The translations under genes and the position numbers were made by a program. This document shows, one piece after another, positions 45,095-53,601 of a DNA stretch of 64,000 nt (positions are counted from its first letter, which is position 1; each line of letters begins with the position of its first letter). The notes beneath the pieces were generated by a model. That model was given only the letters and a program-made list of their open reading frames with translations, was not told the origin of the DNA and did no database searches. Where the stretch lies: positions 1 to 64,000 of the forward strand of contig JADJSH010000015.1 in the NCBI GenBank assembly GCA_016711805.1, given 5' to 3'. The stretch comes from Bacteroidota bacterium (GTDB lineage: Bacteria > Bacteroidota > Bacteroidia > B-17B0 > Aurantibacillaceae).

Positions 45095-46588
45095 CTACAA
45101 CGTATTCAACTTCAACTCAAACTCCGTATTAGCTGTATTGGTTGTGAAACTGATATAGCCATTTTTTTTGTAGAAGTAAATACTTGCCTTTTGTCCTTGT
45201 TCTGATTTCAAGATTACTTTATTTTCTAAGGCTTTCTTTCCCATGGTAATATAGTTGTAGGATTTTGTAGCAGTCATTAACGTGGTTTTTTTAAGCAAAA
45301 AAGTAGAGTTCCCTAAATCATCTATTCCCGTTGTAATAACAAATGGATTTAAGGGTTTTTGATACTTGAATTTATCATATTCACTGATATCATTCAGTAT
45401 AAATTTACCATAAGTATCTCCTTTTTCAAAACTGATATAACCTGGAATAGCCGCAGTACTTATTAAAAACTTGGATGGCGTAAAAGCAAAATCTACATCG
45501 TCTGGTGTAATATCTAGGTGCCATGAACTGTAATAACAAAATTGCAAAGGCTTGTTTTGCTCATATACATCTAACCAAACATCAAAGTTGTTGTCTTTTA
45601 ATTTTTTAAACTCTCGCACTTTTACATGAAACGATTTTAAGCCTTCTACTGATTTGGTTTGTATAGGCAATGGGAATTGTTTCTCGGCTCTCGTTAATAC
45701 ATCGCTTATGCTATCTATACACACTAAAAATAATTTATGTGCTTTAGATTGATTCGTAAAGTTTTGTGTTTTTGCTTTAAAATCAATCATCGCAGCATCG
45801 TAAATACTGCCTATCACGTCTATGTTTTTTCCTTTATTACTAACGATGACATTTGACATTAAAAAATAACGCGTATCACCTTTGGCGGTTAATTTTGTGC
45901 CTTTGATAATTTCGCTTGTATTGGCATTAATACGCAATATCCATTGCCCTTTTTTTAGTCCATCAAAAACATGAGCGTAAACAATCACTTGAGTGCTATC
46001 CGCGTAAACCACCGATGCACGATGAATAAATTTTCTTTCAAAGGCATACTGCCATTTATAATCATATTCAAAGGGCTTTGTCATATCTTTGACATGATAC
46101 TTAGATAAATAAAATTGCTTACCTGCAGTATCTGTATTTGTGCGGATAATATACATATCTTCTTTATACGCATATTTTTCATCATCAAATGCTGTTAACG
46201 AATTAATATGATTGGCATCATAGTTTTCGGCAGAGGCCATTTTTGCTAAAGTGTCGTTTACCCTTAATAAACTCACCAGGTTTTTTTGGTTAGCTAATTG
46301 AAAGTAAAAGTTAAGCACGTCGTGCAATGTATCCACACTTATTTCTAAATAATCAGCGGTGGTGTGTTTTCCTAAATCATACAATACACTGTCTTGTAGT
46401 TTTAATTGATAGTTATAAGCGTAACATTTAAACACTAAATTGGCTTTAGATTGTTCGTAGCCATAGGTATAAATGTTATGATGAAAAGTTAGGGCATTTG
46501 CAAGTAACAAATTCTGTTTAATAGCCTGTCCTTTCAGCAAAGATGAAACAGCTATCAATACCATAAATATGTAATTTTTTTTGCCCAT
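45095..46588 (-). CDS. Exported hypothetical protein
   Basis: A 497-residue protein with signal peptide MGKKNYIFMVLIAVSSLLKG. The body is rich in beta-strand-forming segments (ANLVFKCYAYNYQLKLQDSV; KHLVSL-like stretches; QVIVYAHVFDGLKKGQWILR; NPFVITTGIDDLGNSTFLLK) and looks like a propeller or large beta domain. No T9SS domain, lipobox or membrane helix is visible after the signal peptide. I do not recognise the family. On the minus strand TATATTTG (46595-46602) lies just before the start, so the leader would be very short. Confidence 0.72.
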   Translation of the reverse strand: MGKKNYIFMVLIAVSSLLKGQAIKQNLLLANALTFHHNIYTYGYEQSKANLVFKCYAYNYQLKLQDSVLYDLGKHTTADYLEISVDTLHDVLNFYFQLANQKNLVSLLRVNDTLAKMASAENYDANHINSLTAFDDEKYAYKEDMYIIRTNTDTAGKQFYLSKYHVKDMTKPFEYDYKWQYAFERKFIHRASVVYADSTQVIVYAHVFDGLKKGQWILRINANTSEIIKGTKLTAKGDTRYFLMSNVIVSNKGKNIDVIGSIYDAAMIDFKAKTQNFTNQSKAHKLFLVCIDSISDVLTRAEKQFPLPIQTKSVEGLKSFHVKVREFKKLKDNNFDVWLDVYEQNKPLQFCYYSSWHLDITPDDVDFAFTPSKFLISTAAIPGYISFEKGDTYGKFILNDISEYDKFKYQKPLNPFVITTGIDDLGNSTFLLKKTTLMTATKSYNYITMGKKALENKVILKSEQGQKASIYFYKKNGYISFTTNTANTEFELKLNTL

Positions 46589-46692
46589 TATTTACAAATA
46601 TAGCCATTATCTGGAATTAAAAAAGATAGCTAAAACCACTTGCAAAAGCCCAATTTTTATGCTATTCTTGTGCTGCTAAACAATAACTTAAC

Positions 46693-48783
46693 ATGAACTC
46701 AAAACACTTAATTTTACCACTAGCTGCGGGGCTTTTATTTACGGCTTGTAAATCAAATCAAACCGATAGTATTGCAAATGATGTAGTTGTTAAACAAGAT
46801 ACCATCATGAAAGAATCTGCTGAACCATTTGAATATGTGAGCGAACAATTTTCTGATTTAAGAATTTTACGCTACGAAATTCCAGCGTTCGATCAATTAT
46901 CTCTTCAACAAAAAGAGTTATTGTATTATTTATCTGAAGCTGCATTGTGTGGCAGAGATATCATGTGGGATCAAAACTATAAATTCAATTTAACGATCCG
47001 TAAAACCATTGATGCTATTGTAAATGGTTATAAAGGCGATGTAAATAACGAAGACTATAAAAAATTTATGGTGTATGCTAAACGTGTTTGGTTTAGCCGT
47101 GGTATTCACCACCATTATGGTAGTGAGAAATTTTTCCCTGAATGTTCTCAAGATGTATTTTCAAAATTAATTTCTGAGGTTGATGCAGCTCAATTGCCTT
47201 TAAATCAAGGGGAGGCCAAAGAAGCGTTTATTGCGCGTTTAATGCCAATTATTTACGATCCAAAAATTGCTCCTAAAAAAGTAAGTTTAGATTCGAAGAA
47301 AGATTTGATTTTAAATTCAGCGGTTAACTTTTACGAAGGTGTAAATCAACAAGAAGCCATTGCCTTTTATGAGAAAATGGTAGATAAAAAAGATACCACT
47401 CCTGTGATGATTGGCTTAAATAGTAAGTTAGTAAAAGAGAACGGTGTCATTGTAGAGAAAGTTTGGAAAGTAGGAGGAATGTACACGCAAGCGATTGAGA
47501 AAATTGTATACTGGTTAGAGAAAGCCGTGACTGTTGCTGAAAATGCTGAACAAAAAGATGCTTTACAAAAATTAGTGACGTTTTATAAATCTGGTTCTCT
47601 AAAAGATTTTGATACTTATAACATTGCTTGGGTAAAAGATACACAAAGTGCCATTGATGTGACAAACGGATTTATTGAAGTATACGAAGATCCATTAGGA
47701 AAGAAAGCAACTTTTGAATCTGTTGTATCTGTTAAAGATTTCGAAGCGTCTAAACGTATTGCGATGATTGGTGCTAACGCACAATGGTTCGAAGATAATT
47801 CTACCTTATTGCCTCAACATAAAAAGAAAAACGTAAAAGGAATTTCTGCTAAAGTAATTAATGCGGTGATGGAAAGTGGTGATGCTGCTCCATCGACACC
47901 AATTGGAATTAACCTACCAAACAATGAGTGGATTAGAGAAACACACGGTTCTAAATCAGTAAACTTAGGAAACATTGTAGAAGCTTATGAAAGAGCTGCT
48001 GGTGGAAGCGTAGTAAATGAATTTTACTACAATGATGCCATTAAGAAAAATGTATTAGATTTTGCTGGTTTAGCGGATAAATTGCATACAGACATGCATG
48101 AGGTAATTGGTCACGCAAGTGGACAAATTGAACCAGGGATTGGACAACCACACGAAACCTTGAAGAATTATGCGTCTGCATTAGAAGAAGGTCGTGCTGA
48201 TTTAGTAGCCTTATACTATTTAATGGATCAAAAATTAGTAGACTTAGGAGTGATGCCATCTTTAGAATACGGTAAAGCATCTTATGACGAATACATTACA
48301 AAAGGCTTAATGGTTCAATTATCTCGTTTAAAATTAGGCGATAATATTGAGGAAGCTCACATGCGTAACCGTCAAATGATTGCTAAATGGGCTTTTGAAA
48401 AAGGACAAAAAGAAAACGTGATTGAAAAGAAATTTGAAAATGGCAAAACGTATTTTGTAGTGAACGACTATTTAAAATTACGCGTGTTGTTTGGAGAATT
48501 ATTAAAAGAATTACAACGTATTAAATCTCAAGGCGATTATAAAGCAGGTAAAGCTTTAATTGAAAACTATGGTGTAAAAGTTGATTTAGCTTTACACAAA
48601 GAAGTTTTAGAGCGTTACAAAAAATTAGAAATGGCACCTTACCAAGGATTTATTCAGCCTAAATTAATTCCAGTAATGAAAGACGGAAAAATCACAGACG
48701 TAAAAGTTGAATATCCAAAAAGCTTTACTGAACAAATGTTAGAGTATAGCAAAAACTATAGCTACTTACCAGTGATTAACTAA
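46693..48783 (+). CDS. Dipeptidyl-peptidase III (M49 family), predicted lipoprotein
   Basis: A zinc peptidase of 696 residues removing dipeptides from peptide N-termini. The M49 motif HEVIGH is at 469-474 (DMHEVIGHASGQIEPG), and the second motif EEGRAD at 498-503 (ALEEGRADLVALYYLMD), where the family usually has EECRA(E/D). SRGIHHHYGSEKFFPE and NNEWIRETHGSKSVNLGN are further M49 blocks. The N-terminus has a signal peptide and lipobox (LLFTAC, Cys19), so it is probably a periplasmic or surface lipoprotein, unlike the cytosolic eukaryotic enzymes. Related Bacteroidota entries are sometimes mislabelled dihydrofolate reductase. Confidence 0.93.
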   Translation: MNSKHLILPLAAGLLFTACKSNQTDSIANDVVVKQDTIMKESAEPFEYVSEQFSDLRILRYEIPAFDQLSLQQKELLYYLSEAALCGRDIMWDQNYKFNLTIRKTIDAIVNGYKGDVNNEDYKKFMVYAKRVWFSRGIHHHYGSEKFFPECSQDVFSKLISEVDAAQLPLNQGEAKEAFIARLMPIIYDPKIAPKKVSLDSKKDLILNSAVNFYEGVNQQEAIAFYEKMVDKKDTTPVMIGLNSKLVKENGVIVEKVWKVGGMYTQAIEKIVYWLEKAVTVAENAEQKDALQKLVTFYKSGSLKDFDTYNIAWVKDTQSAIDVTNGFIEVYEDPLGKKATFESVVSVKDFEASKRIAMIGANAQWFEDNSTLLPQHKKKNVKGISAKVINAVMESGDAAPSTPIGINLPNNEWIRETHGSKSVNLGNIVEAYERAAGGSVVNEFYYNDAIKKNVLDFAGLADKLHTDMHEVIGHASGQIEPGIGQPHETLKNYASALEEGRADLVALYYLMDQKLVDLGVMPSLEYGKASYDEYITKGLMVQLSRLKLGDNIEEAHMRNRQMIAKWAFEKGQKENVIEKKFENGKTYFVVNDYLKLRVLFGELLKELQRIKSQGDYKAGKALIENYGVKVDLALHKEVLERYKKLEMAPYQGFIQPKLIPVMKDGKITDVKVEYPKSFTEQMLEYSKNYSYLPVIN

Positions 48784-48784
48784 A

Positions 48785-48816
48785 CGTCATTGCGAGGATG
48801 TACGACGAAGCAATCT
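48785..48816 (+). repeat. Dispersed intergenic repeat, GTCATTGCGAGG-GACGAAGCAATC type
   Basis: GTCATTGCGAGGATGTACGA followed by CGAAGCAATCTT resembles a short repeat I recall from intergenic regions of Bacteroidota. It lies between the DPP III stop and its terminator. Confidence 0.5.
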
Positions 48817-48826
48817 TATAATTAGT

Positions 48827-48862
48827 AAAAAAAGGAGGATAATTAATTATCCTCCTTTTTTG
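48827..48862 (+). terminator. Rho-independent terminator
   Basis: AAAAAAGGAGGATAAT-TA-ATTATCCTCCTTTTTT, a long perfect stem after the DPP III gene. Confidence 0.9.
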
Positions 48863-48911
48863 TTTTTGAGCTTTAATTTTTTATATGAGACTTTTAAACT
48901 TGATTTTAGCT

Positions 48912-48923
48912 TGTGTTACCAGT
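48912..48923 (-). other. Cassette-type 3' box (ACTGGTAACACA)
   Basis: On the minus strand ACTGGTAACACA lies 5 nt after the HNH gene stop. Its GGTAAC is complementary to the GTTACC just before the HNH start. A related box follows the next cassette gene at 50264-50278. Confidence 0.45.
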
Positions 48924-48928
48924 AGTTT

Positions 48929-49981
48929 TTATTTTTTGTTAATATCTACAAACTTACCTTCACTATCCCAAAGAAAAGTCCATTCAGCTTTTTCAATTTT
49001 TTGTAATATTTCATCTCGGTCTGGTAAATCGGGAAAGGACCTTTCTGCGTATAACTTCAAAAAATCACCGTGTGTTCCTATTCTTTTTGAAATCTCAGTT
49101 AATTCCATTTTATCAGGTATTTTCGCTATAATTTTATACCCAGTTTTAGTTATCGATGATTGAAATATTGGGCGTTCTTTTAAGTGTAAGCTAATAAAAT
49201 TTAAATGTGAGAAGATTTCAAAAAACTGGTATATAGAGATGCCTTGACTGATTTTATTTAATTGCTCACCATAAATACTAGCAGATGCACATGAGTCATC
49301 CAAAACTGCCGCAACGCAAAATTCACCTAATTGTAACAATACACAGCTTGTCCAAGGATTATCAATGTAATCAAATTGGTCTACCTGGTCTATAGTAATA
49401 ATTTTGTTAATTACCATTGAACCATAAACGTCTTCATGCAATTTTGCTTTAGTATGGTGACTCCTTACAATACAGTGTATGTGATGAAAAAATCCCCATT
49501 CGTGAGCATCACCAATATTGCCTTCATCCTTTCTTAAGTCTTTACTAGCTTTTAGTGATTTGTCTTTTAAATGTGTTTTGAAATAAATTAAACACAACCA
49601 CCTAAATAATAAGTCTCGTTTGTCTGGAGAGTTAATTAACTCTTTGGCAATTTCATCATAAGATTTAGATAGAAGCTCACTGATAGGTATTTCAAAATGT
49701 TCTCCAAGCTGTGAATTACATTCTTTACAACAAGGTACTTTGTATTTAGAGTATTGAATTTTTGTAAAATTTGGTAATGTGATTTTTGCTTCTTGAAGAT
49801 TGAATCTTTTTAAGATCCAATTTGGAATTATATGTTCATCATTAAATTCTTTTGTATTTTGTTTTGCGCCACAAATAAAACAACAACCACCATTTACGAT
49901 ATCGCTTTTAAAATGATTCAAATCGTAAAAGAGAATACGACCGTCGGAGGAAAATACTGTTTTGGGTTTGTGTTGTTTCAT
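48929..49981 (-). CDS. HNH endonuclease family protein
   Basis: A 350-residue protein with an HNH (beta-beta-alpha metal) nuclease fold near its N-terminus: CCFICGAKQNTKEFNDEHII then PNWILKRFNL, and later VPCCKECNSQLGEHFE. The zinc-ribbon pairs are Cys34/Cys37 and Cys85/Cys88, the catalytic histidine is His50, and Asn89 is the likely HNH Asn. The rest (about 100-350) is a long helical and strand domain without a motif I know. There is no signal peptide, so it acts in the cytoplasm, possibly in DNA defence or mobility. It lies in a cassette-like unit: GTTACC before the start, GGTAAC after the stop. Confidence 0.85.
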   Translation of the reverse strand: MKQHKPKTVFSSDGRILFYDLNHFKSDIVNGGCCFICGAKQNTKEFNDEHIIPNWILKRFNLQEAKITLPNFTKIQYSKYKVPCCKECNSQLGEHFEIPISELLSKSYDEIAKELINSPDKRDLLFRWLCLIYFKTHLKDKSLKASKDLRKDEGNIGDAHEWGFFHHIHCIVRSHHTKAKLHEDVYGSMVINKIITIDQVDQFDYIDNPWTSCVLLQLGEFCVAAVLDDSCASASIYGEQLNKISQGISIYQFFEIFSHLNFISLHLKERPIFQSSITKTGYKIIAKIPDKMELTEISKRIGTHGDFLKLYAERSFPDLPDRDEILQKIEKAEWTFLWDSEGKFVDINKK

Positions 49982-49990
49982 TAAAATTAC

Positions 49991-50041
49991 CGGTAACGTT
50001 TTCGCGGTTTGCTTCGGCCGTTTTGGAACCGTTGTCTACCG
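49991..50041. other. Imperfect palindrome with bulges, attC-like
   Basis: CGGT (49991) pairs with ACCG (50038-50041), AACG with CGTT (50030-50033), and GTT with AAC, with unpaired bases only on one side at each step. Unpaired extrahelical bases in an imperfect hairpin are the structural mark of integron attC sites. The pairing is short, so this is tentative. Confidence 0.4.
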
Positions 50042-50147
50042 AAATGTTTAAATAAAGATACAAATGTTGCTAGGCAATTGCAAAGAAAAAATTAAAAACG
50101 TTTCTACCGCTTTTGCAATTGCTTTGATGTCTGCAAGGCTTGAGCAC

Positions 50148-50258
<111 letters not shown>

Positions 50259-50263
50259 AACCG

Positions 50264-50278
50264 TGTGTTAGCACCAGT
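50264..50278 (-). other. Cassette-type 3' box (ACTGGTGCTAACACA)
   Basis: On the minus strand this box immediately follows the stop of the lipoprotein gene. TGGTGCTAAC is the exact reverse complement of GTTAGCACCA before that gene's start, and the box resembles ACTGGTAACACA after the HNH gene. Confidence 0.5.
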
Positions 50279-51112
50279 TTATTTATATTCATACGCCACC
50301 TTGTAGCAAGGAGTCTTGTAGTCAGGCTGAGAAGTTATTTTTTCTATAACTTTATTTTCAGAATTATACTTATAGTCAGTGCGAAAAAAATAAGCATGAT
50401 GTATAGTGTTTGGTGTCGGCAAATACCCCTTAAGTGATGTTATTGTTGTGTCAATTTGAGTTAAAAGTAAAGTGTCTTTGTATATGTATTTTGATATTGT
50501 CAGTAGGTCTTCGCCGATGTGATGCCTTTTTTTAAATGTCATATTATTATTGGAGTCGTAAAACATCGAATCTACGAATGTCAACCATTCATCTACATTT
50601 GTATTAAATTCTCTTTCTGTTTTAGTCGTTTTACGATTTAAACTATCATAGGTGTATAATTCAGTTGTTGCCATGGAATCGTTGCCTATAACTTTCTTAA
50701 TTAATAAGTTCTTGTCATTATAATAATATTGTGAGATTACCCGTTCTCTTTCTTTAGAAACTATAATTGTTGTCTTTACAAGTCTATTTAAATTGTCGTA
50801 ATAATGGGCTTTTTTTCCTGGGTTCTCACAAGTCCTCATGCAATATTCTTCTAAGACTAATTGTCCTATTGAGTCATATTTGTAAAAGTGACTATTATTT
50901 ACTCCGATTTTTTGTCCTTTGTCATTGAATATAGTAAGTGTCGAGTCTGTATATTTTTGTATAAAGTCACCTGAACTAAAGTCAAATTGTTTGGTTATTA
51001 TAACAGTTCTGCTTTTTTCTTGATCAATATAATCTTGTCGCCAGTCACCAGTCAGCTTGTCTGAACAACTCATGAATGTCGAAAGAATTAATATGTAAAT
51101 GATTGTCTTCAA
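50279..51112 (-). CDS. Lipoprotein with YD-like repeats
   Basis: A 277-residue protein starting at TTG (51112). It has a lipoprotein signal, MKTIIYILILSTFMSC, with Cys16 as the likely lipidation site. The body contains repeated strands YDSIGQLVLEE, YDNLNRLVKTT, YNDKNLLIKKV, YDSLNRKTTKT, YDSNNNMTFKK and YNSENKVIEK, a run of single YD-type hairpins like those in the T9SS protein at 5778-6965. The role is unknown. The gene is bounded by GTTAGCACCA before the start and TGGTGCTAAC after the stop, which suggests it was acquired as a mobile cassette. Confidence 0.78.
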   Translation of the reverse strand: MKTIIYILILSTFMSCSDKLTGDWRQDYIDQEKSRTVIITKQFDFSSGDFIQKYTDSTLTIFNDKGQKIGVNNSHFYKYDSIGQLVLEEYCMRTCENPGKKAHYYDNLNRLVKTTIIVSKERERVISQYYYNDKNLLIKKVIGNDSMATTELYTYDSLNRKTTKTEREFNTNVDEWLTFVDSMFYDSNNNMTFKKRHHIGEDLLTISKYIYKDTLLLTQIDTTITSLKGYLPTPNTIHHAYFFRTDYKYNSENKVIEKITSQPDYKTPCYKVAYEYK

Positions 51113-51116
51113 AATT

Positions 51117-51125
51117 GGTGCTAAC
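51117..51125 (-). other. Cassette-type 5' box (GTTAGCACC)
   Basis: On the minus strand GTTAGCACCAATTTT precedes the lipoprotein start; the HNH gene is preceded by GTTACCGGTAATTTT. Just upstream (to about 51175) an imperfect hairpin pairs AAC/GTT, TTG/CAA and TACTT/AAGTA with unpaired bases between, again attC-like. Confidence 0.5.
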
Positions 51126-51200
51126 TAGTCGCTTGACGCTACTTATCTATTTACAAGTAATTACAAACGTTAAAAATGTTTTTCATTATTTAAAGATAAT

Positions 51201-51698
51201 CTATTTCCCCAATATCTCCTTAAACGTTTCTTTACCGGGCGTTAAATTCTTTAAATTACTAATCAACATAAAAGCTTTGTCAACTCTTAGTTGAGGGCTT
51301 TTTACGGTGTTTACAAAATTTAAAATGTAACGTTGCATGCCTGGTTTCAATAAATCAAAACGGCGTTTGCCTTCTGGGTCTTGTTTAAATAATTCTGTTA
51401 GTTCTTCTGGCACATCCACTCCAAATTCGCTTTTATCTTCGGTTAAAATAACGGCTACCGTGTCGCCATTTTCAACACCTAATTCTTTCATGCGTTTGCT
51501 GTTGATGGAGATATAGGCTTTCCCTTCGGGCAAAGACATTAAACCACATTGAAAAGTGATTTGTTTGTTCACCTCACAAAGTAAACGTACTTTACCAATA
51601 CCGCCTACTTTTTTTACAACTGTAGCTGGTATCTCTAAATAAAAAGTTTTGAGGTAACTTAATTTATCAATATGAGTTTTAAAACTGATAGGTTTCAT
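51201..51698 (-). CDS. YdeI/OmpD-associated (DUF1905-type) protein
   Basis: A 165-residue soluble protein. The N-terminal half is a DUF1905-like beta domain (FYLEIPATVVKKVGGIGKVR; GKAYISINSKRMKELGVENG; DTVAVILTEDKSEFGVDVPE). The C-terminal half is the helical bacteriocin-protection (OmdA-like) region with GKRRFDLLKPGMQRYILNFV and VDKAFMLISNL. The function in Bacteroidota is not established; OmdA homologues are linked to resistance to toxic peptides in other bacteria. It is on the same strand as the cassette genes but has no GTTA box before its start, so it is probably resident. Confidence 0.82.
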   Translation of the reverse strand: MKPISFKTHIDKLSYLKTFYLEIPATVVKKVGGIGKVRLLCEVNKQITFQCGLMSLPEGKAYISINSKRMKELGVENGDTVAVILTEDKSEFGVDVPEELTELFKQDPEGKRRFDLLKPGMQRYILNFVNTVKSPQLRVDKAFMLISNLKNLTPGKETFKEILGK

Positions 51699-51806
51699 TG
51701 CAAATAAATTTAGTAATAATTTGAATATGTTCTTTAATTATCTATAATGCGCCATCTTTTACCGAGTATTTTTTGTTAAATTAGTAATGCGTAAAAATCT
51801 TATGAC

Positions 51807-52400
51807 ATGTTAGAGAAATTTAAAAGCTATCTTAATAAAAATGCTGGGCTAGATGACAAGCAGTTTGAATCTTTATCAACGTATTTAAAAGCAGAAAAAA
51901 TTAAAAAAAATACAATTCTTTTAAATCCTGGCGAAGTTTGTAGTCATTCTTTTTTTGTTGAGAAAGGTTTATTAAGACTTTATACAATTGATGATTTAGG
52001 TAAAGAGCACGTGATTCAATTTGCTCCCGAAAACTGGATTGTGAGCGATAGAAGCAGTGCTTATTTTAATCAGCCTTCTGATTTTTATATTGATGTCGTG
52101 GAGGATTCAGAAGTGGTTTTTCTTGATAAAGTTTTTATGGATAAGGCTTCTGAACAAGATCTTAATTTTAGACACTATTTTGAAAAACTACTTCACAATC
52201 ACATTAGGCATATACAAAGGCGTGTGAGTCTTTTACTTGGTGCAACTGCCGAACAACGCTATATGGATTTTATTAAATTGTATCCCGATTTAATGCTACG
52301 AGTACCTCAATGGATGATTGCTTCTTATTTAGGAATTACACCCGAAAGCTTAAGTAGAGTCAGGAAAGAATTAGCTAAAAAGCATTTTAAGACTAGTTAG
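51807..52400 (+). CDS. Crp/Fnr family transcriptional regulator
   Basis: A 197-residue regulator. The N-terminal cyclic-nucleotide-binding-like barrel has LLNPGEVCSHSFFVEKGLLR and GKEHVIQFAPENWIVSDRSS; it lacks the FNR cysteine cluster and the full cAMP-binding Arg motif, so its ligand is unknown. The C-terminal helix-turn-helix is PQWMIASYLGITPESLSRVR, the usual recognition helix of the family. Many Bacteroidota proteins of this type exist with unassigned targets. The nearest downstream gene is the pirin gene 230 nt away. Confidence 0.92.
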   Translation: MLEKFKSYLNKNAGLDDKQFESLSTYLKAEKIKKNTILLNPGEVCSHSFFVEKGLLRLYTIDDLGKEHVIQFAPENWIVSDRSSAYFNQPSDFYIDVVEDSEVVFLDKVFMDKASEQDLNFRHYFEKLLHNHIRHIQRRVSLLLGATAEQRYMDFIKLYPDLMLRVPQWMIASYLGITPESLSRVRKELAKKHFKTS

Positions 52401-52409
52401 TTTTTTGAG

Positions 52410-52541
52410 CCGCATAGACACATAGGTTGGTTTTTGCTACAAGATTAAGATAGCGCTTTGCTAAACACATAGTTACTATGCGTGAAACGTAGTTTCTATC
52501 ATTTACTTAGACTAGTATTTATTTTCTATGTTCCTATGTGG
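52410..52541. repeat. Intergenic inverted repeat with CACATAG/CTATG units
   Basis: CCGCATAGACACATAG (52410-52425) and CTATGTTCCTATGTGG (52526-52541) are inverted with 13 of 16 matches. ACATAGTTACTATGCGTG lies inside. The element fills most of the gap between the Crp/Fnr and pirin genes. Confidence 0.5.
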
Positions 52542-52604
52542 TTAAAAAAATCTTATTTATGTAATTTCATATCATACATCAATGTTTTAATAAAAAAACA
52601 GATT

Positions 52605-52612
52605 TACCTTTG
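52605..52612 (+). promoter_or_regulatory. Candidate -7 promoter element (TACCTTTG) of the pirin gene
   Basis: TACCTTTG fits TAnnTTTG exactly. Transcription from it would begin near 52617, after the GTG at 52615, which supports the ATG at 52633 as the start. Confidence 0.4.
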
Positions 52613-52632
52613 AGGTGTTATTAAAACAAAAT

Positions 52633-53508
52633 ATGATGAAACTAAGAAACATAGAATCCGTTATAACTCCACCATCACCTCACTTTGTTGGTGATGGATT
52701 TAGAGTACATAATTTTATTCCCTATAAAGCTGATATGCAGCGCATGAGTCCATTTATTATGATGGACTATGGCTCAAAATTTTATTTTCCTCCAACCGAT
52801 AAAGCTCGTGGAGTGGGTGTGCACCCCCACAGAGGATTTGAAACCGTAACCATTGCTTATAAAGGAAAAGTGGCTCATCACGATAGTGCAGGCAATAGCG
52901 GAGTAATTAGCGAAGGCGATGTGCAATGGATGACGGCTGCTTCGGGAATTTTACATAAAGAATTTCATGAAGAAAATTTTAGTAAAACAGGAGGAGATTT
53001 CCAAATGGTGCAATTATGGGTAAACCTTCCTGCCAAAGATAAAATGTCGAAACCTAAATATCAGGGTTTGACGAATGAACAAATTAATAAAGTTACTTTA
53101 CCAAATAGCGAAGGTATTGTAGAGGTTATTGCTGGGCAGTACCAGGGTGTAAAAGGTTCGGCTTCTACATTTACACCTGTTAATGTATTAAACGTCAAAT
53201 TAAATAAAGGCGCTGTTTCAAATTTTTCTTTTCCTGCTCATTATAACACGGCACTGGTAGTGATTGAAGGTAGTGTTAGAATAAATGAAACGGATTTAGT
53301 GCCCGTTAATAATTTTGTGGTCTTTCAAAATAATGCCGAAGATTTTACAGTGGAAGCTACTGAAAATGCAATTGTATTAGTGTTAAGTGGAGAACCCATT
53401 AATGAGCCAATTGCAGCTCAAGGGCCATTTGTAATGAATACACGTGCCGAGATTATACAAGCAATTCAAGATTACAATATGGGTAAGTTTGGTTATATTG
53501 AAGAGTAA
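52633..53508 (+). CDS. Pirin family protein
   Basis: A bicupin of 291 residues. The first cupin carries the metal-binding pirin signature VGVHPHRGFETVTIAYKG, followed by SGNSG-like turn and GDVQWMTAASGILHKEFHEE with the remaining His and Glu ligands. The second cupin (about 190-290) lacks clear ligands. Some pirins act as quercetinases or as co-regulators; which applies here cannot be told. ATG at 52633 or 52636 is preferred over GTG at 52615 because of the promoter placement. Confidence 0.92.
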   Translation: MMKLRNIESVITPPSPHFVGDGFRVHNFIPYKADMQRMSPFIMMDYGSKFYFPPTDKARGVGVHPHRGFETVTIAYKGKVAHHDSAGNSGVISEGDVQWMTAASGILHKEFHEENFSKTGGDFQMVQLWVNLPAKDKMSKPKYQGLTNEQINKVTLPNSEGIVEVIAGQYQGVKGSASTFTPVNVLNVKLNKGAVSNFSFPAHYNTALVVIEGSVRINETDLVPVNNFVVFQNNAEDFTVEATENAIVLVLSGEPINEPIAAQGPFVMNTRAEIIQAIQDYNMGKFGYIEE

Positions 53509-53517
53509 AAATTTATT

Positions 53518-53598
53518 GAACGCTGATTCCGCGGATTTAAATAAGATTAGGTATGATTTTATCTATTTTAATCATAATTATCGGTGTCATCAGCGTTC
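53518..53598. repeat. Intergenic palindromic element with 10-bp perfect arms
   Basis: GAACGCTGAT (53518-53527) and ATCAGCGTTC (53589-53598) are perfect inverted arms around 61 nt. CGCTGATTCCGCGGATTT at its left resembles a motif I recall between genes in other Bacteroidota. It lies between the convergent pirin and GT39 genes and may also end transcription. Confidence 0.5.
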
Positions 53599-53601
53599 TA
53601 T

